Part shown: piece by piece, positions 1 through 8,817 of the stretch | Layout: every line of letters begins with the position of its first letter | How positions within the stretch are numbered: position 1 is the stretch's first letter | Source: Porogramme epimiltina | Taxonomy: Eukaryota; Basidiomycota; Agaricomycetes; Polyporales; Polyporaceae | Assembly (NCBI GenBank): GCA_900155495.1 | Contig: FTLJ01001109.1 | Location: 1 to 12,441, forward strand | Reading direction: 5' to 3' | Length of the DNA stretch: 12,441 nucleotides | The notes under the pieces: model-generated | Told to the model about the DNA's origin: nothing | Databases searched by the model: none | The model's input: the letters and a program-made list of their open reading frames with translations, nothing else | Made by a program: the position numbers and the translations under genes

Positions 1-1108
1 TACCCTGGGCTTGAGGGCTTTTGGCCCGAGCCCGCACATCACTAGGAGTTAGATTGGCTGGGTCCATGGTCTGCGGCGCTGCCATGCAGGAGCTGGACTA
101 CTACTTGGAACGACTGAGTGGAACGCGGGCTCGAAACTAGAGGCTAATAGAACTAGACAGAAAGACGAGCGAACGGGAACCAGTGCGATGCTGTGGGTAG
201 GGTCGGCGGACGGGCTCGAATACAGGAGGCGGCGACTGTCACGAAAAACCTGAGAAGAAGCGCTTGTGCGGACTGTGAGTCTCCCGAGGGCCTATAGTAG
301 ACCCGCCGATGAACCGCCGAGAAGATCAGGGCCTTTGGGCGCTTAAATGGCCCCTGCCACGCCTAACTTAGTCCAAAGCCGCGATTACTTATCCATTAGG
401 GCGTACTGCCATATCAGGGTGTGCCGTGGAATATTTTCTTCTTGGAGGCGGTGATAAAATATATCGTTGAGATCAAAAAAAGAGACTCAGTCACCGGCCT
501 GCCAATATCGTGGACCCAGGAGACCAAAACTTGTTGGTCACGACGCAGTGTATATAAGAATTCAAACACACATCGCCACAGGTGTATTTTGGAATAGAGG
601 GTAAGGAAGGCTCACTCACTACCCGTGTCTGAAAGTGGGTTCATGGCCGTCGGCCCGTAGCCCGAATCATTCATTCTAGTCACGTGACGACTACAACGCC
701 GGTTCCGGCGCCGCTAAGTCAGAGCCGGCTCTCAGCGTAGCCGACCACGTCCTCAAATTCATGTTCCTGCAGGCTATTGAAGATAACAGAGCCGTGTCAG
801 ACAGATATTGTGGAGGGATTGCTTTTTCTGGTGAGAATGCATGGGATACATTCAAATAACTGCAGTAATTTACGTAAGAGTAGTACTACGATACAAAATA
901 ATCTGGTGGCGCTCACGAGAGTGAGGAACCGGAAAAGAATAAACGCTCCAACCCAGGTGATGATCCGCCCCTTGCACCTCGCATGCATCTGTATCGTTAG
1001 GCATATGAGGGGAGAACATCGTCCTATAGTGAATTATTAATGGGCATATGACATATCGTAACAGGAGGACCACAAACGTATATGACTAGTTTCTGCCTTC
1101 TTAATAAT
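1..1108. other. Region without a supportable gene
   Basis: I see no convincing coding sequence on either strand. Open frames are short, overlap each other on both strands and match no family I know. The region contains a GC-rich imperfect hairpin at 7-33, a 12-base perfect palindrome (AGAGCCGGCTCT) at 721-732, an AT-richer stretch around 430-560 and a TATA-like TATATAAG at 551-558 with no credible gene downstream. It lies beyond the 3' end of the minus-strand cyclin-like gene, so part of it may be that gene's 3' untranslated and spacer sequence. Confidence 0.5.
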
Positions 1109-1960
1109 CTAAGCTCCTAGAGTATGTTCTAGGGCATATAGCTCATCATAATAGCTCCGCTCGTCACATAGCAAGCACGAATCCTTCGGCACGGCGCACA
1201 CTTTGCCTTCCCCATCCTCGCACGGCATTGCCATCTCCACGGGTTTATCATGTAGATCCGGGTGATTGGGATACAACACGTACCACGTCTCCATATAACT
1301 GGACGAATTGAACTGACAAGGGTAGTTGACAAAGAAGGCCCCCACCTCTTCCGTCATCTTGTCAAGGACTGGGGAGGGGAACAGCATGGCGCCGCGCTGG
1401 AGCCCATCTAAGGCACCCGCGTCGTAGGACTTCGTGGTACATATCATTGCTGCGAGGTACAGTCCGTGTGGGTTAATGGTCCGCGCGCGGGGGAATTGCC
1501 GATGGAGGCGCTCTAGAAAGTAGATTGCGTGTACGGAATGATCGAGGAATGGTGTTTCTGGTAGGTCCCTCAGGAGGCAGTTAATGTAATCTTCGAGTGG
1601 CGGCATGGAGTTTCGAAGGCAAGGCGGGAGGCGACCGCCACAGAAGGTTTTGGCCATGTATTGGGCGCAGGCTGCACCGAGAGTAGGTTCGATCTGGAGA
1701 AGGGTACGACCGGCCCCATACGATGCTAGAGGGTACTTGGGAGCCTCCATGGGAGCGTCATGCCGGGTCTGTGGATGCGAGTTTCCAACATTATCTTCGC
1801 AGTGACACATATCTTGTTGGAGAGCTAAGAGTGGCGGTAGATGCGGAAAGGATGGTGAGGTGGCGTTGAGAGGAGAGGGAGCCGGAACAGGTAGATTTAT
1901 ACGACACACATCCATCATGACAACCAAGGCTCTGTAGAGGGTAGAATATTGGCTGATCAT
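1109..1960 (-). CDS. Divergent cyclin-box-like protein
   Basis: An open frame of 283 codons from the ATG at 1960 to a TAG at 1109-1111. Residues about 94-215 resemble one cyclin box, the helical fold by which cyclins bind a cyclin-dependent kinase. Seen in order: an AACAQYMAKTF helix (96-106), PLEDYINCLL (121-130), a helix ending YFLERLHRQFPRAR (147-160), LYLAAMICTTKSY (167-179), where cyclins carry an alanine-rich helix ending in a conserved lysine (here K177), and VLDKMTEEVGAFF (198-210), which matches the late helix 'LN.lE..FL..i.w' of Pho80/PCL-type cyclins. The N-terminal 70 residues are proline-rich. The C-terminal 60 residues are acidic with several cysteines and match nothing I know. 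The segment between the third and fifth helices is short and lacks the usual cyclin wording, so kinase binding is unproven. The start is uncertain: the frame has no ATG between 1960 and an upstream TGA, a second ATG pair lies at 1918 with a better context, and spliced upstream starts are possible. The identification rests on pattern alone. Confidence 0.5.
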   Translation of the reverse strand: MISQYSTLYRALVVMMDVCRINLPVPAPSPLNATSPSFPHLPPLLALQQDMCHCEDNVGNSHPQTRHDAPMEAPKYPLASYGAGRTLLQIEPTLGAACAQYMAKTFCGGRLPPCLRNSMPPLEDYINCLLRDLPETPFLDHSVHAIYFLERLHRQFPRARTINPHGLYLAAMICTTKSYDAGALDGLQRGAMLFPSPVLDKMTEEVGAFFVNYPCQFNSSSYMETWYVLYPNHPDLHDKPVEMAMPCEDGEGKVCAVPKDSCLLCDERSYYDELYALEHTLGA

Positions 1961-2059
1961 AGGACACAAAAGACCCACTTCGCGTAGAGACAGTGCCTTG
2001 ACGCCTCGAGGTCAGGAAGGATTCCAAAGAAATGCCTTTACCGTATGTACTCGACATTA

Positions 2060-2109
2060 CTGAGGGGAATGTGAGCGCATGTGGACAGTAGATTACTGAG
2101 CAGACTTAC
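2060..2109 (-). other. Probable spliceosomal intron upstream of the cyclin-like gene
   Basis: On the minus strand a strong donor (GTAAGT, from 2109) is followed 50 bases later by a pyrimidine-rich acceptor (TTCCCCTCAG, ending at 2060). Fifty bases is a typical intron length in basidiomycetes. It lies about 100 bases upstream of the chosen start at 1960, so it would be a 5' untranslated intron or separate a short first coding exon. The first ATG after the acceptor (2057) opens a different frame from the cyclin box. Such a donor-acceptor pair can arise by chance. Confidence 0.4.
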
Positions 2110-2150
2110 TTGCAAACGTATCACCCAAAATACAGGGTGGCGAGCTGAAG

Positions 2151-2158
2151 CTTATAAG
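2151..2158 (-). promoter_or_regulatory. TATA-like site for the cyclin-like gene
   Basis: CTTATAAG, which reads the same on both strands, lies about 40 bases upstream of the putative 5' intron (2109-2060) and about 190 bases before the ATG at 1960. The position suits a core promoter driving a short leader with one intron. The match is only to a generic TATA element. Confidence 0.25.
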
Positions 2159-2404
2159 ACCCTCCAAACTTGAGTCGCCAGGTGAGCTTTCGCAAAATTT
2201 GAGGTCTATTTGGATCAGTACGATTCACCAGCATCGTCACAGCAAGTTTTCACGACTTAGGGGAGGACTTGCCACACAGTGAGCTAAAGTACGCCACAGC
2301 TTGGGAAATAGAGTCCGCGGCTGCGTTTTTGCATGTGTTCGAGATTAAAGAGGATGGGCATTGGGGAGAGAAGATTTCGGAAAGTCAGGGGCACGGGGCG
2401 CCTT

Positions 2405-2469
2405 GTCCCTGGGACTGTCCCGGAGACTGTCCCGCGCGAGGCTTAGGCGCTCGAAATGTAACGCCTCGC
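2405..2469. repeat. Overlapping short palindromes with GACTGTCCC repeats
   Basis: GTCCCTGGGAC (2405-2415) is an odd-length palindrome overlapping GGGACTGTCCC (2411-2421). The GACTGTCCC core is then repeated in GGAGACTGTCCC (2422-2433). Directly after, GCGAGGC (2436-2442) and GCCTCGC (2463-2469) form a 7-bp inverted pair around a 20-base loop. The GAGACTGTC core recurs at 3114-3122 and, reversed, at 12421-12429. Confidence 0.5.
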
Positions 2470-2735
2470 CACGCCCTTGCCCACTGCGGCTGTGAGCCAC
2501 CAATGGCGTGCGTGGCTTAAATATTTGCACTCCTGCACGCATAATCACTGCACACAGAAATTACACGTGCCCAAGCAGTAGAAGTAAATGATGTGCTTGC
2601 GGCGCAATATACGCTGCCGCATTAAATATTGGCAGAAGAATATCACTATTATATACAGCCCTGCGCGCAATGCGCGAACCGTCGCGATAGCTGTTAGTGT
2701 ACGAGATTATGTCATGCGCGAGGTCGAGTCACGAC

Positions 2736-2737
2736 NN
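2736..2737. other. Two undetermined bases (NN)
   Basis: The sequence reads N at both positions. This marks an unresolved call or an assembly join and makes any frame through this spot unreliable. No recognised gene crosses it. Confidence 0.95.
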
Positions 2738-3097
2738 TACGATTATGGTACGCTACGCGTTTGTTCTTTGGCTCCCATCACTACCAGCTCGCCTCCCCGC
2801 CTACCCAGAACAAACTGCGCCCCCTTCCCGCGCACCTTCCCCGCCCGTTGCCCGATCGAGAAAAACATCAATAGCACTTGAAGCCAGTGTTTTATTCAGA
2901 GTGGCCTAGCCACAGAGACGATGCTGACGCTGGTTTTCACTGGTCCACGCAAAACCTAGGAAACCGTGGAGGAGCAATAGTGGGAGACTCTTGGCGGCTG
3001 CCCTCGGCCACACTGCGCGCTGTGGCGAAGAGAAAAGATGCCATAACGAAAGCGCGTCTTGTAACAGTGGCAATGTATGCGACTAGCAAAGCGTCTT

Positions 3098-3128
3098 CCC
3101 AGAGATAGTCCTAGAGACTGTCTCTGGG
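3098..3128. repeat. 13-bp inverted repeat with 5-base loop
   Basis: Arm CCCAGAGATAGTC (3098-3110), loop CTAGA (3111-3115), arm GACTGTCTCTGGG (3116-3128). The arms are complementary at 12 of 13 positions, and the remaining pair is a G-T wobble in one strand's RNA. No U-tract follows and no gene ends here, so it is not an evident terminator. It could be a regulatory palindrome or the remnant of a short inverted-repeat element. Confidence 0.75.
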
Positions 3129-4148
3129 ACAAAGCTCCTCGTCGCTCGGACGTTCTGGTGTCGGCTTCAAGGATCTATCTTTGCGTCACGTGATGGCTCT
3201 TGGTGAGCGCGTCGGACCATTGGACACCGCTCCCGGACGCAAAGTCAGCTCCCATGAAATATCACGGTTTACTACAAAAGAATCTAAACAATATTAGAGG
3301 TAATAATTCAGCTCAACATACCATCCAATTGTCGAGAAGCGGGAAATATGCATGCACCGGGGCGTCGGGAGACGCAAGTTCGCAACGACCATGCGCAGTG
3401 TGCCGACCCAGGCGGCCAACTGTTCCCCATACTCAACTCGCCCCTTATGCCATCATTCATCACGGGCCATGCGTTCTACTACAGATATGCTGAGACGATA
3501 CCTCGGAGCTCCGCCACTGTTTGTGCTGGAACAAGCAGGCGAGTCGTGGAGCGCGCAGTCGTTCCGGCGGGGTAGTAGCTATAGGGAGCCCGCGTTGCAT
3601 ACGCGCGGCAAAATTAATAGCACACGTGTTCCTCTAGATACACAACTGTTATCGCGCAGGCGAGCGCGACGGATTGGACATCACCGCCGCGCCGACGCCA
3701 CCAACCCGTATTGCGCGGGCCTCCCCACCCGAAATCCAACAGTTCGGCCTCATCCCTTTTCCTTCTGGTTCAAGTTCTCGGCCCTCCTCTGCGGCGCAAC
3801 CCCAATGAGCCCTCACCTAAAACGCCTCAAATAACTTTGTTAACGGACCACCGGTTTGATTGGGGTATTGAAGCTCCGATATGGTCGAACCACTGGCGCG
3901 TCGTCCCCCTGCTCCTTTCTACACTGGTGCGGCGCACGCAGGGATGTATCGGACTTCAAGGTCTTCAAGCTTCCGGTTCTGACTCCCGCGCCACTGGTCT
4001 AGGGGCTCCTGCACGCTTGCCCCTTCCGCCAATTGAGCTAGACGTCGCATACATAATCATGAGCAGTATTTTAACCTGAATCACTTCTTACGAGCACCGG
4101 GGAAGGCGGCCCTAAATCCAGCGGTACGAGAATCGTTTCCTGTTAACC

Positions 4149-4229
4149 GAGTCATTTCGCGGCTTCTCCCACTTTGACTCCACCCACTTTCGGCTCTCAC
4201 TGACTCCACCTACTTTCTCTGACTCCACC
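4149..4229. repeat. Cluster of TGACTC motifs (three direct TGACTCCACC copies)
   Basis: TGACTCCACC occurs at 4175-4184, 4201-4210 and 4220-4229 in the same orientation, and the first two copies are followed by a similar yACTTTC stretch, so this resembles a degenerate tandem repeat with 26- and 19-base steps. A reversed copy of the core (GAGTCA) lies at 4149-4154. TGACTC is the core of Gcn4/AP-1 type bZIP sites (TGACTCA), but the flanking base here is C rather than A. No gene begins nearby. Confidence 0.6.
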
Positions 4230-6037
4230 CCTCTCCTTCTAACGGTAAGGTTCTCTTTCCTTCACGTAAGTGTAGAGAAACATCTCTGAATCACGTGCAG
4301 GCGCGTGGACACGACGTAGCTCTCGATGAGCCCAGGACTATGAAGCCTGGGTTACGAAGCGGCTCGATGACGTTCCCCGTGGCGCAGCTTGGGCACTACC
4401 GTGAGGGAAATCTAGGGTCCATGTACGCATTTAAGTGGCGCTTTCTTGGACCCTCATAGGCGGAATTCGATGGCACTACGTGGACTGAGCACTTACCATA
4501 TTCGGGGTGCTGCCTCACCGGCCGCCACATTATCCTCGACGTGTAGAGACCCGTAGGCGCGTGTTGACGTTGCTTCCCTACGTCATTCTCTGTAAGTATG
4601 TACCCATCACAACAGTGTTCAGACACTCCAAGGATCGCGCTTCTGCCCTGCCAAAGGATGTGCGGGCTTAGCATGCACCCCCGCTAGTCTCGTTCGCATC
4701 TGTTCCAGTGGCGCTTACAACCGGACAGTCTTCTCATCAGCGCACCCATCAGCACATGCCCGGTACTCAGTACCACCACTCCAATGAGGTCAGTGCACGG
4801 AACGAACGCAAGTGTACGCAGCAAAAACAGAATACCCCTGCTGAAGTGGCCTGGCGAACACAGACACAATACTGACCTCTACCAAGTATGTACAGTTACT
4901 ACAGTATACCTGTGTGGCCGCGCGCCCATGTACCGACTTTTTTTTTGATATCCGTGTTTATTACCCTTGAGGGCCGAGCCCTATGGTAGGCATGAACGAC
5001 TAGGTAGCTGCAGGGTACGGAGGACGAGGGGGTCACTGGACAGAAGTCGAGAATAACGAAGTGGAGGACGCGGCACGGGCCCCGAGGGGCGCCCGCCAGC
5101 TGGGCCGGCAGGTGGCGCTCTCGCCATTAGTATGGTGTGTTGTAGAGTAGAGCAGTGAGGAGGGATGCGAGAAATGAAAGTCTATCGTAAAACGGCTGCA
5201 CGGTGCTGCGAGTCCAGGCGCCCCCGACCTTTGAATAGGTAGGGCCGTGGGTTGTAAACCTGCCGCCCTTGTGAGTGCGCGGGTCTTTGCCTCTTGCTGC
5301 GGTTAGGGGTACGGGCGACAGTTGCCCCGCCGCCCGTCAGAACTCCCCCACGCCCGGAGCGATGTACCGACTTACGCTCGGCGGATCCGGGCCCTACCTG
5401 AGGCTTAAGATCGCTTTCAATATCGCCTTGTACGTACCTCTTACGCACGCGGTTACGCGGGTCACGGACACTATGCATAACGAGTTCGTGGTGCACGGCC
5501 GCATGTACGGACTCTGGCACACTGTGCAGCCCACTGCGCTCCTTGCCGCAGGCCCGGCATAGCGCCGTGACCATTCCCGAAGCTGTTCTTGCCGCCATGG
5601 CAAGGCCAGCTGATGGGTGAGTAAGCATTATGTGTTAGAGCGCTGTTACACGCACATCGCGACATTCACGATGATGAAGATGAACGCGTAGAGGCTTAGG
5701 TGTGCATATGTTCGCTTGCAAGTAGGCATCACAATCGACGTTCCCTTGTTTTTACATGGCAGCTCCTATAATATGCACCCAGTGGTGTCGTATGATACAA
5801 CTCTTGATCAAATGCCAGTCTTCAAGTCAATTCTATAGAGGAGGTCGCTTTAGAGGATTGATACAGGGTTCTCGACAGGATGTGGCTGACACGGATCATG
5901 GGAAGCTGACGATGGACTGAGCTTGTACTAGTACTAGTGCTTTAACGTAGTGGAGCTCACGGAGCCGCTTAGGCGTGTCGTTCTCGGCGCTGACATATGC
6001 TCATCCATAATTCAAGACCTTCGCGACGTCTACATCA
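4230..6037. other. Long gene-poor stretch, right part
   Basis: Nothing here is recognisable as a gene. Frames on both strands around 5182-5628 overlap heavily and none resembles a known family. A run of nine T lies at 4938-4946 and a 12-base palindrome made of two ACTAGT units at 5927-5938. The right end adjoins the 3' end of the minus-strand HET gene and may hold its 3' untranslated region; I saw no AATAAA immediately downstream of its stop. Confidence 0.45.
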
Positions 6038-8403
6038 TTATGGAACCGAGTCACGTAGCCGGTTTTCTCTTCTGCGCGACTTGTGGCAGGGAATTAGGTT
6101 TACTAAATGTGACACATCATGGAGGAATGGACGTACCATAAATTCCGCCACGTTGACATGTGGAACGACATCAAGATGTATTTCTAGGATGTCTGATAAG
6201 TCGTTGTCGATGCGGCTTCTCCAGAGAGATATTTGGAGATATCGAACAGAACGGCGGGGGAGTTTATCTTGTAGTTCTGGACTGTATCTGAGCGGCCATT
6301 GAAGAGTAGTTCCCACTTTGACATGGTCTTTCTCGCAGCTGTGCGAAGGATTTTTGGGCGTTAAGTCGCAACCATCTTGCACAGTCATGAAGTGGGGGCC
6401 GAGGACAACCTCTCCGGAATCATTTGTGCCGCCTTGAAGCCCCGTTGCCCCGTCACATGTGCACCGACCCAGTGTAACAACACACCCCGAGAACATACAT
6501 CCAGTGAAATTGAGCAAAGCGGGGGTGCTTCCATCCCACCCAGGAGCTACTTGGGATGTGCCGCTGAGTACAATCCTGTGGACTTTCGAGAACTCCGACA
6601 GCATAGGAATACGGATGTGAAATGGGGCGTTTGGATGTAGATTAAGTCGAGATATGAGCTCGTGGAAGGAGTCAGGATGCCTTGGGAAATATTGGGGACG
6701 CGGGGCGATGTAAATGTCCGTCCATTTCATGGAGTCAGGTTGAGGTACCATAGACTCTTCCCTAAATGACACGAGGCGCCCTTTTTTGGACGGCCTGAAG
6801 AAGTCTACACGTCAGAATGTCAGGGAATAGCACAATTAAGTCAATAGCCGCTTAAATAGCTTTACTAAGCATACTCACTGTTTGGACGGCTACGGTCACG
6901 TCGGAGGAGAAGGTATAATCTTCGAGCATGTTTTGGCGTCTGGGACATGCTTAATCCAACATCGTATTGACAGAATATGTTGGCTAAGATGCAGTCATTA
7001 TCCAGCTCCATTATGGGAAGATGTGCTGAGATTCCCATTGGGGTTATATTGAACGAGGGAAGTGTGCTTCTCTATCAGCAGCGGAAAAAGACGTCGAATG
7101 GCGTGACTCAGTACAAGCGGCATCATTCAGAAACATCAGGACCTACACTAGAATGAGCATCTAAATCGCTCTCCCATAATGCTGCCGACATGCCGGTAGA
7201 GGAGTTGAACAACCCCAGGAACGGTGCGAAGAGATAGTCCAAATTTTCATATGGAATTTTTGCGTCGTCTTCATTGGACCGCATAGTGATTGATTTGACT
7301 CCCTCCCAGCTCACGATTATGCAATCCTCCCAAAGGGAGGTCCATGCGATGAGAGAAGTGTCCGTAGATGTTCGCATGATCTCCTCTTGCAACCGATAAA
7401 ACGCATTCTGGCCCTCTCCGTAAAGTGTCGGCATATTGATCCCGAACAGTCCAAACAGACAGTACGCTTCGTCTTCAACTCGTGTTGTTTTGCGAAAGAC
7501 CGCCCAGGACATGCGCTGTGCGACACTCATCTCCGTTATCTCTTTCTCGAATCGCAATACACTTGCTGGAGGGGACCCCATGACACTTGTGCTCATGTAA
7601 TCTGCGAGTTCGAATTTGGTTCCGACGCGTGTCCAGTCCCTTGCCATAAATAATACGGTCTTCGGCGCAATGAGTTCCTGCAACGTCCATCCTCGCTTAT
7701 GCCATGCACTGTATCGGAAGTCCGGGGATAAAACACCTTGCACGCCAGTAGGTTCGACATCACTGAGGTATGCATAACACACTTCCGAGCGGGAGTAATA
7801 GAGGAACATGGAATTGATAGCCTCCATGAGCTCGGCGCTGCTTGTCTTGTCGATGCAGCAGGTGTCGGCCCAGGCCCAGTCGAATCCGTGTTCCTCGGCC
7901 TTGAGGAGGAAGTTTCGGATTTTCGGCGATAGGAGGTCACGAGCATCGGTACACGGGGGAGTGGCAGCAGCACTACTAGGGATATCGTCGACGAAAGTAC
8001 GCTGTGAGGTGGGAGTGAAGATGTGATGTGTAGAGAGCCAGAGTCCAAGAGCTGGATCGTGTGCTTTGAGTATTGAAACGAGAGCTTGTAGCTGATCGGT
8101 AAGGTGCTGAACCTGCGCGGAGAGGCCATTCACTTGTGCAGACAAGGACGAGATGATCTGGGCTGTAGTGCCATCAGAAGCCGGCGCCGGCGCTGAGGTA
8201 TCGGCACGAATTTGTGCGTTCTCCTGGCACTTCTGGAATGCGCTCTGGACCTTTTGAAACGTGTCTTCCTCGTCGGGAGCCTTCGCGTCCCGAGGCCATG
8301 TAGGATTCCCCCACACATGGGAGAGAATTGCGTATCCACCAGGGACGTCGTCTGGTGCGGGGAAGAACTTGAGCTCGGCCGTGTGAGTGTTCAGCAACCA
8401 CAT
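6038..8403 (-). CDS. HET-domain (heterokaryon incompatibility) protein, three exons
   Basis: I join exons 8403-7147, 7071-6879 and 6804-6038 (TAA at 6038-6040) into one frame of about 738 residues. The HET domain begins near the N-terminus: YAILSHVWG (24-32), then DWAWADTCCIDK (175-186) with SSAELMEAINSMFLYYS behind it, CYAYLSDV (209-216), and WHKRGWTLQELIAP (234-247) with the conserved W-T-L-Q-E. After it come MSWAVFRKTTRVEDEAYCLFGLFGINMPTLYGEG and YRLQEEIM (297-343), the family's usual continuation. Exon 2 carries TPMGISAHLPIMELD and exon 3 carries WTDIYIAPRP and GPHFMTV, which resemble the C-terminal region of polypore HET proteins. HET proteins act in non-self recognition leading to cell death, and their domain is considered distantly related to TIR. 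Unusual is an insert between the first two motifs (about 45-160) with a predicted coiled coil at 83-114. The tail has a basic cluster (KSRRR, 725-729). I chose the ATG at 8403 because family members commonly begin at MWLL, although the frame stays open upstream to 8817. No signal peptide or membrane segment is evident. Confidence 0.9.
6805..6878 (-). other. Second intron of the HET gene
   Basis: 74 bases with donor GTGAGT from 6878, a branch-like TTCTGAC at 6817-6811 and acceptor GTGTAG ending at 6805. It splits a codon after its first base (AAC, N484) and joins the exon 2 frame to the exon 3 frame without a stop. The alternative CAG ten bases further on would shift the frame, so the TAG acceptor is preferred. 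Confidence 0.85.
7072..7146 (-). other. First intron of the HET gene
   Basis: 75 bases with donor GTAGGT from 7146, a pyrimidine-rich run (CTTTTTCCGC) and acceptor GATAG ending at 7072. It falls between codons and removes the TGA at 7123-7125 that would otherwise end the first exon. Downstream the frame continues as RSTLPSFNITPMG, which fits the family. The donor is slightly off consensus and no strong branch site is visible, so exact ends are somewhat less sure than for the second intron. Confidence 0.75.
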
Positions 8404-8817
8404 ATCACTGCAAGAGCACATGGTCAAAATCGAAGAGAGCATCCTCAGCGACGAAGAAACTTGCGACAGTGTACTAGGAATGATATCGATGAGCTGCCAG
8501 CAATCACAGCGGTCAGACTGAGTGGAAGCGACGGCGAACAAGAGACATCTAACCTGAGATGGGTAAAGATGAGCTCGGCGGGAGAGCTTGAGGCGACGCG
8601 AATTGGGCAGTCTAGACTGGACCGCAGGGGAAGTATAGGATGTTTGAGTTAATGTAGAGATCCTCCTCCGAAACACGAATAGATGGGCGTTATCGTTCAG
8701 AGGTCCTGAGAATAGCCACGAGGCCCCGGCCAGCTGGTGGTCGATGTTATCCCGAAGTTCGTTCCGAAACTCCGCTCCGCTGTACTGCCACAGGCGACAG
8801 CTGTACGCACAGTTCAA

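Larger units (their letters stand above)
2240..4140. other. Long gene-poor stretch, left part
   Basis: No open frame here looks like a protein I can place. The longest plus-strand ones (3352-3834 and 3711-4079) overlap in different frames and are rich in arginine, serine and proline, as expected from translated GC-rich non-coding DNA. C-rich, pyrimidine-biased tracts at about 2790-2860 and 3715-3815 resemble fungal promoter or leader sequence but precede no identifiable gene. Small palindromes occur at 2405-2433 and 2436-2469, a 13-bp hairpin at 3098-3128, and two undetermined bases at 2736-2737. Confidence 0.45.

Noticed and set aside
551..558. TATATAAG as a plus-strand promoter
   Set aside because: The first ATG downstream (around 643) opens only five codons, and no later plus-strand frame looks real.
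3960..4047. tRNA-like sequence on the minus strand (TAGCTCAATTGG resembles an A box)
   Set aside because: The following bases cannot pair with GCTC to form the D stem, no proper anticodon arm follows, and no good B box (GGTTCGANTCC) lies at the right distance.
3352..4079. Overlapping plus-strand open frames of 160 and 122 codons
   Set aside because: They use different frames of the same DNA, have arginine/serine/proline-rich composition and show no motif; they probably reflect GC-rich non-coding sequence.
4928..5373. 12-base direct repeat ATGTACCGACTT at 4928 and 5362
   Set aside because: A few exact 12-base matches are expected by chance in a window of this size, and the similarity does not extend outward.
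5182..5628. 148-codon minus-strand frame with a CRACGKE segment
   Set aside because: One CxxC is not enough for a zinc finger; the rest is featureless, and equally long frames overlap on the opposite strand.
5927..5938. ACTAGTACTAGT palindrome
   Set aside because: Two copies of a 6-base palindrome in tandem, with no flanking repeat or associated gene.
7593..8652. Further open frames on both strands inside the HET gene (7593-8129 minus, 8212-8652 plus and others)
   Set aside because: They are shadows of the HET exon in other frames; the HET frame carries all the conserved motifs.
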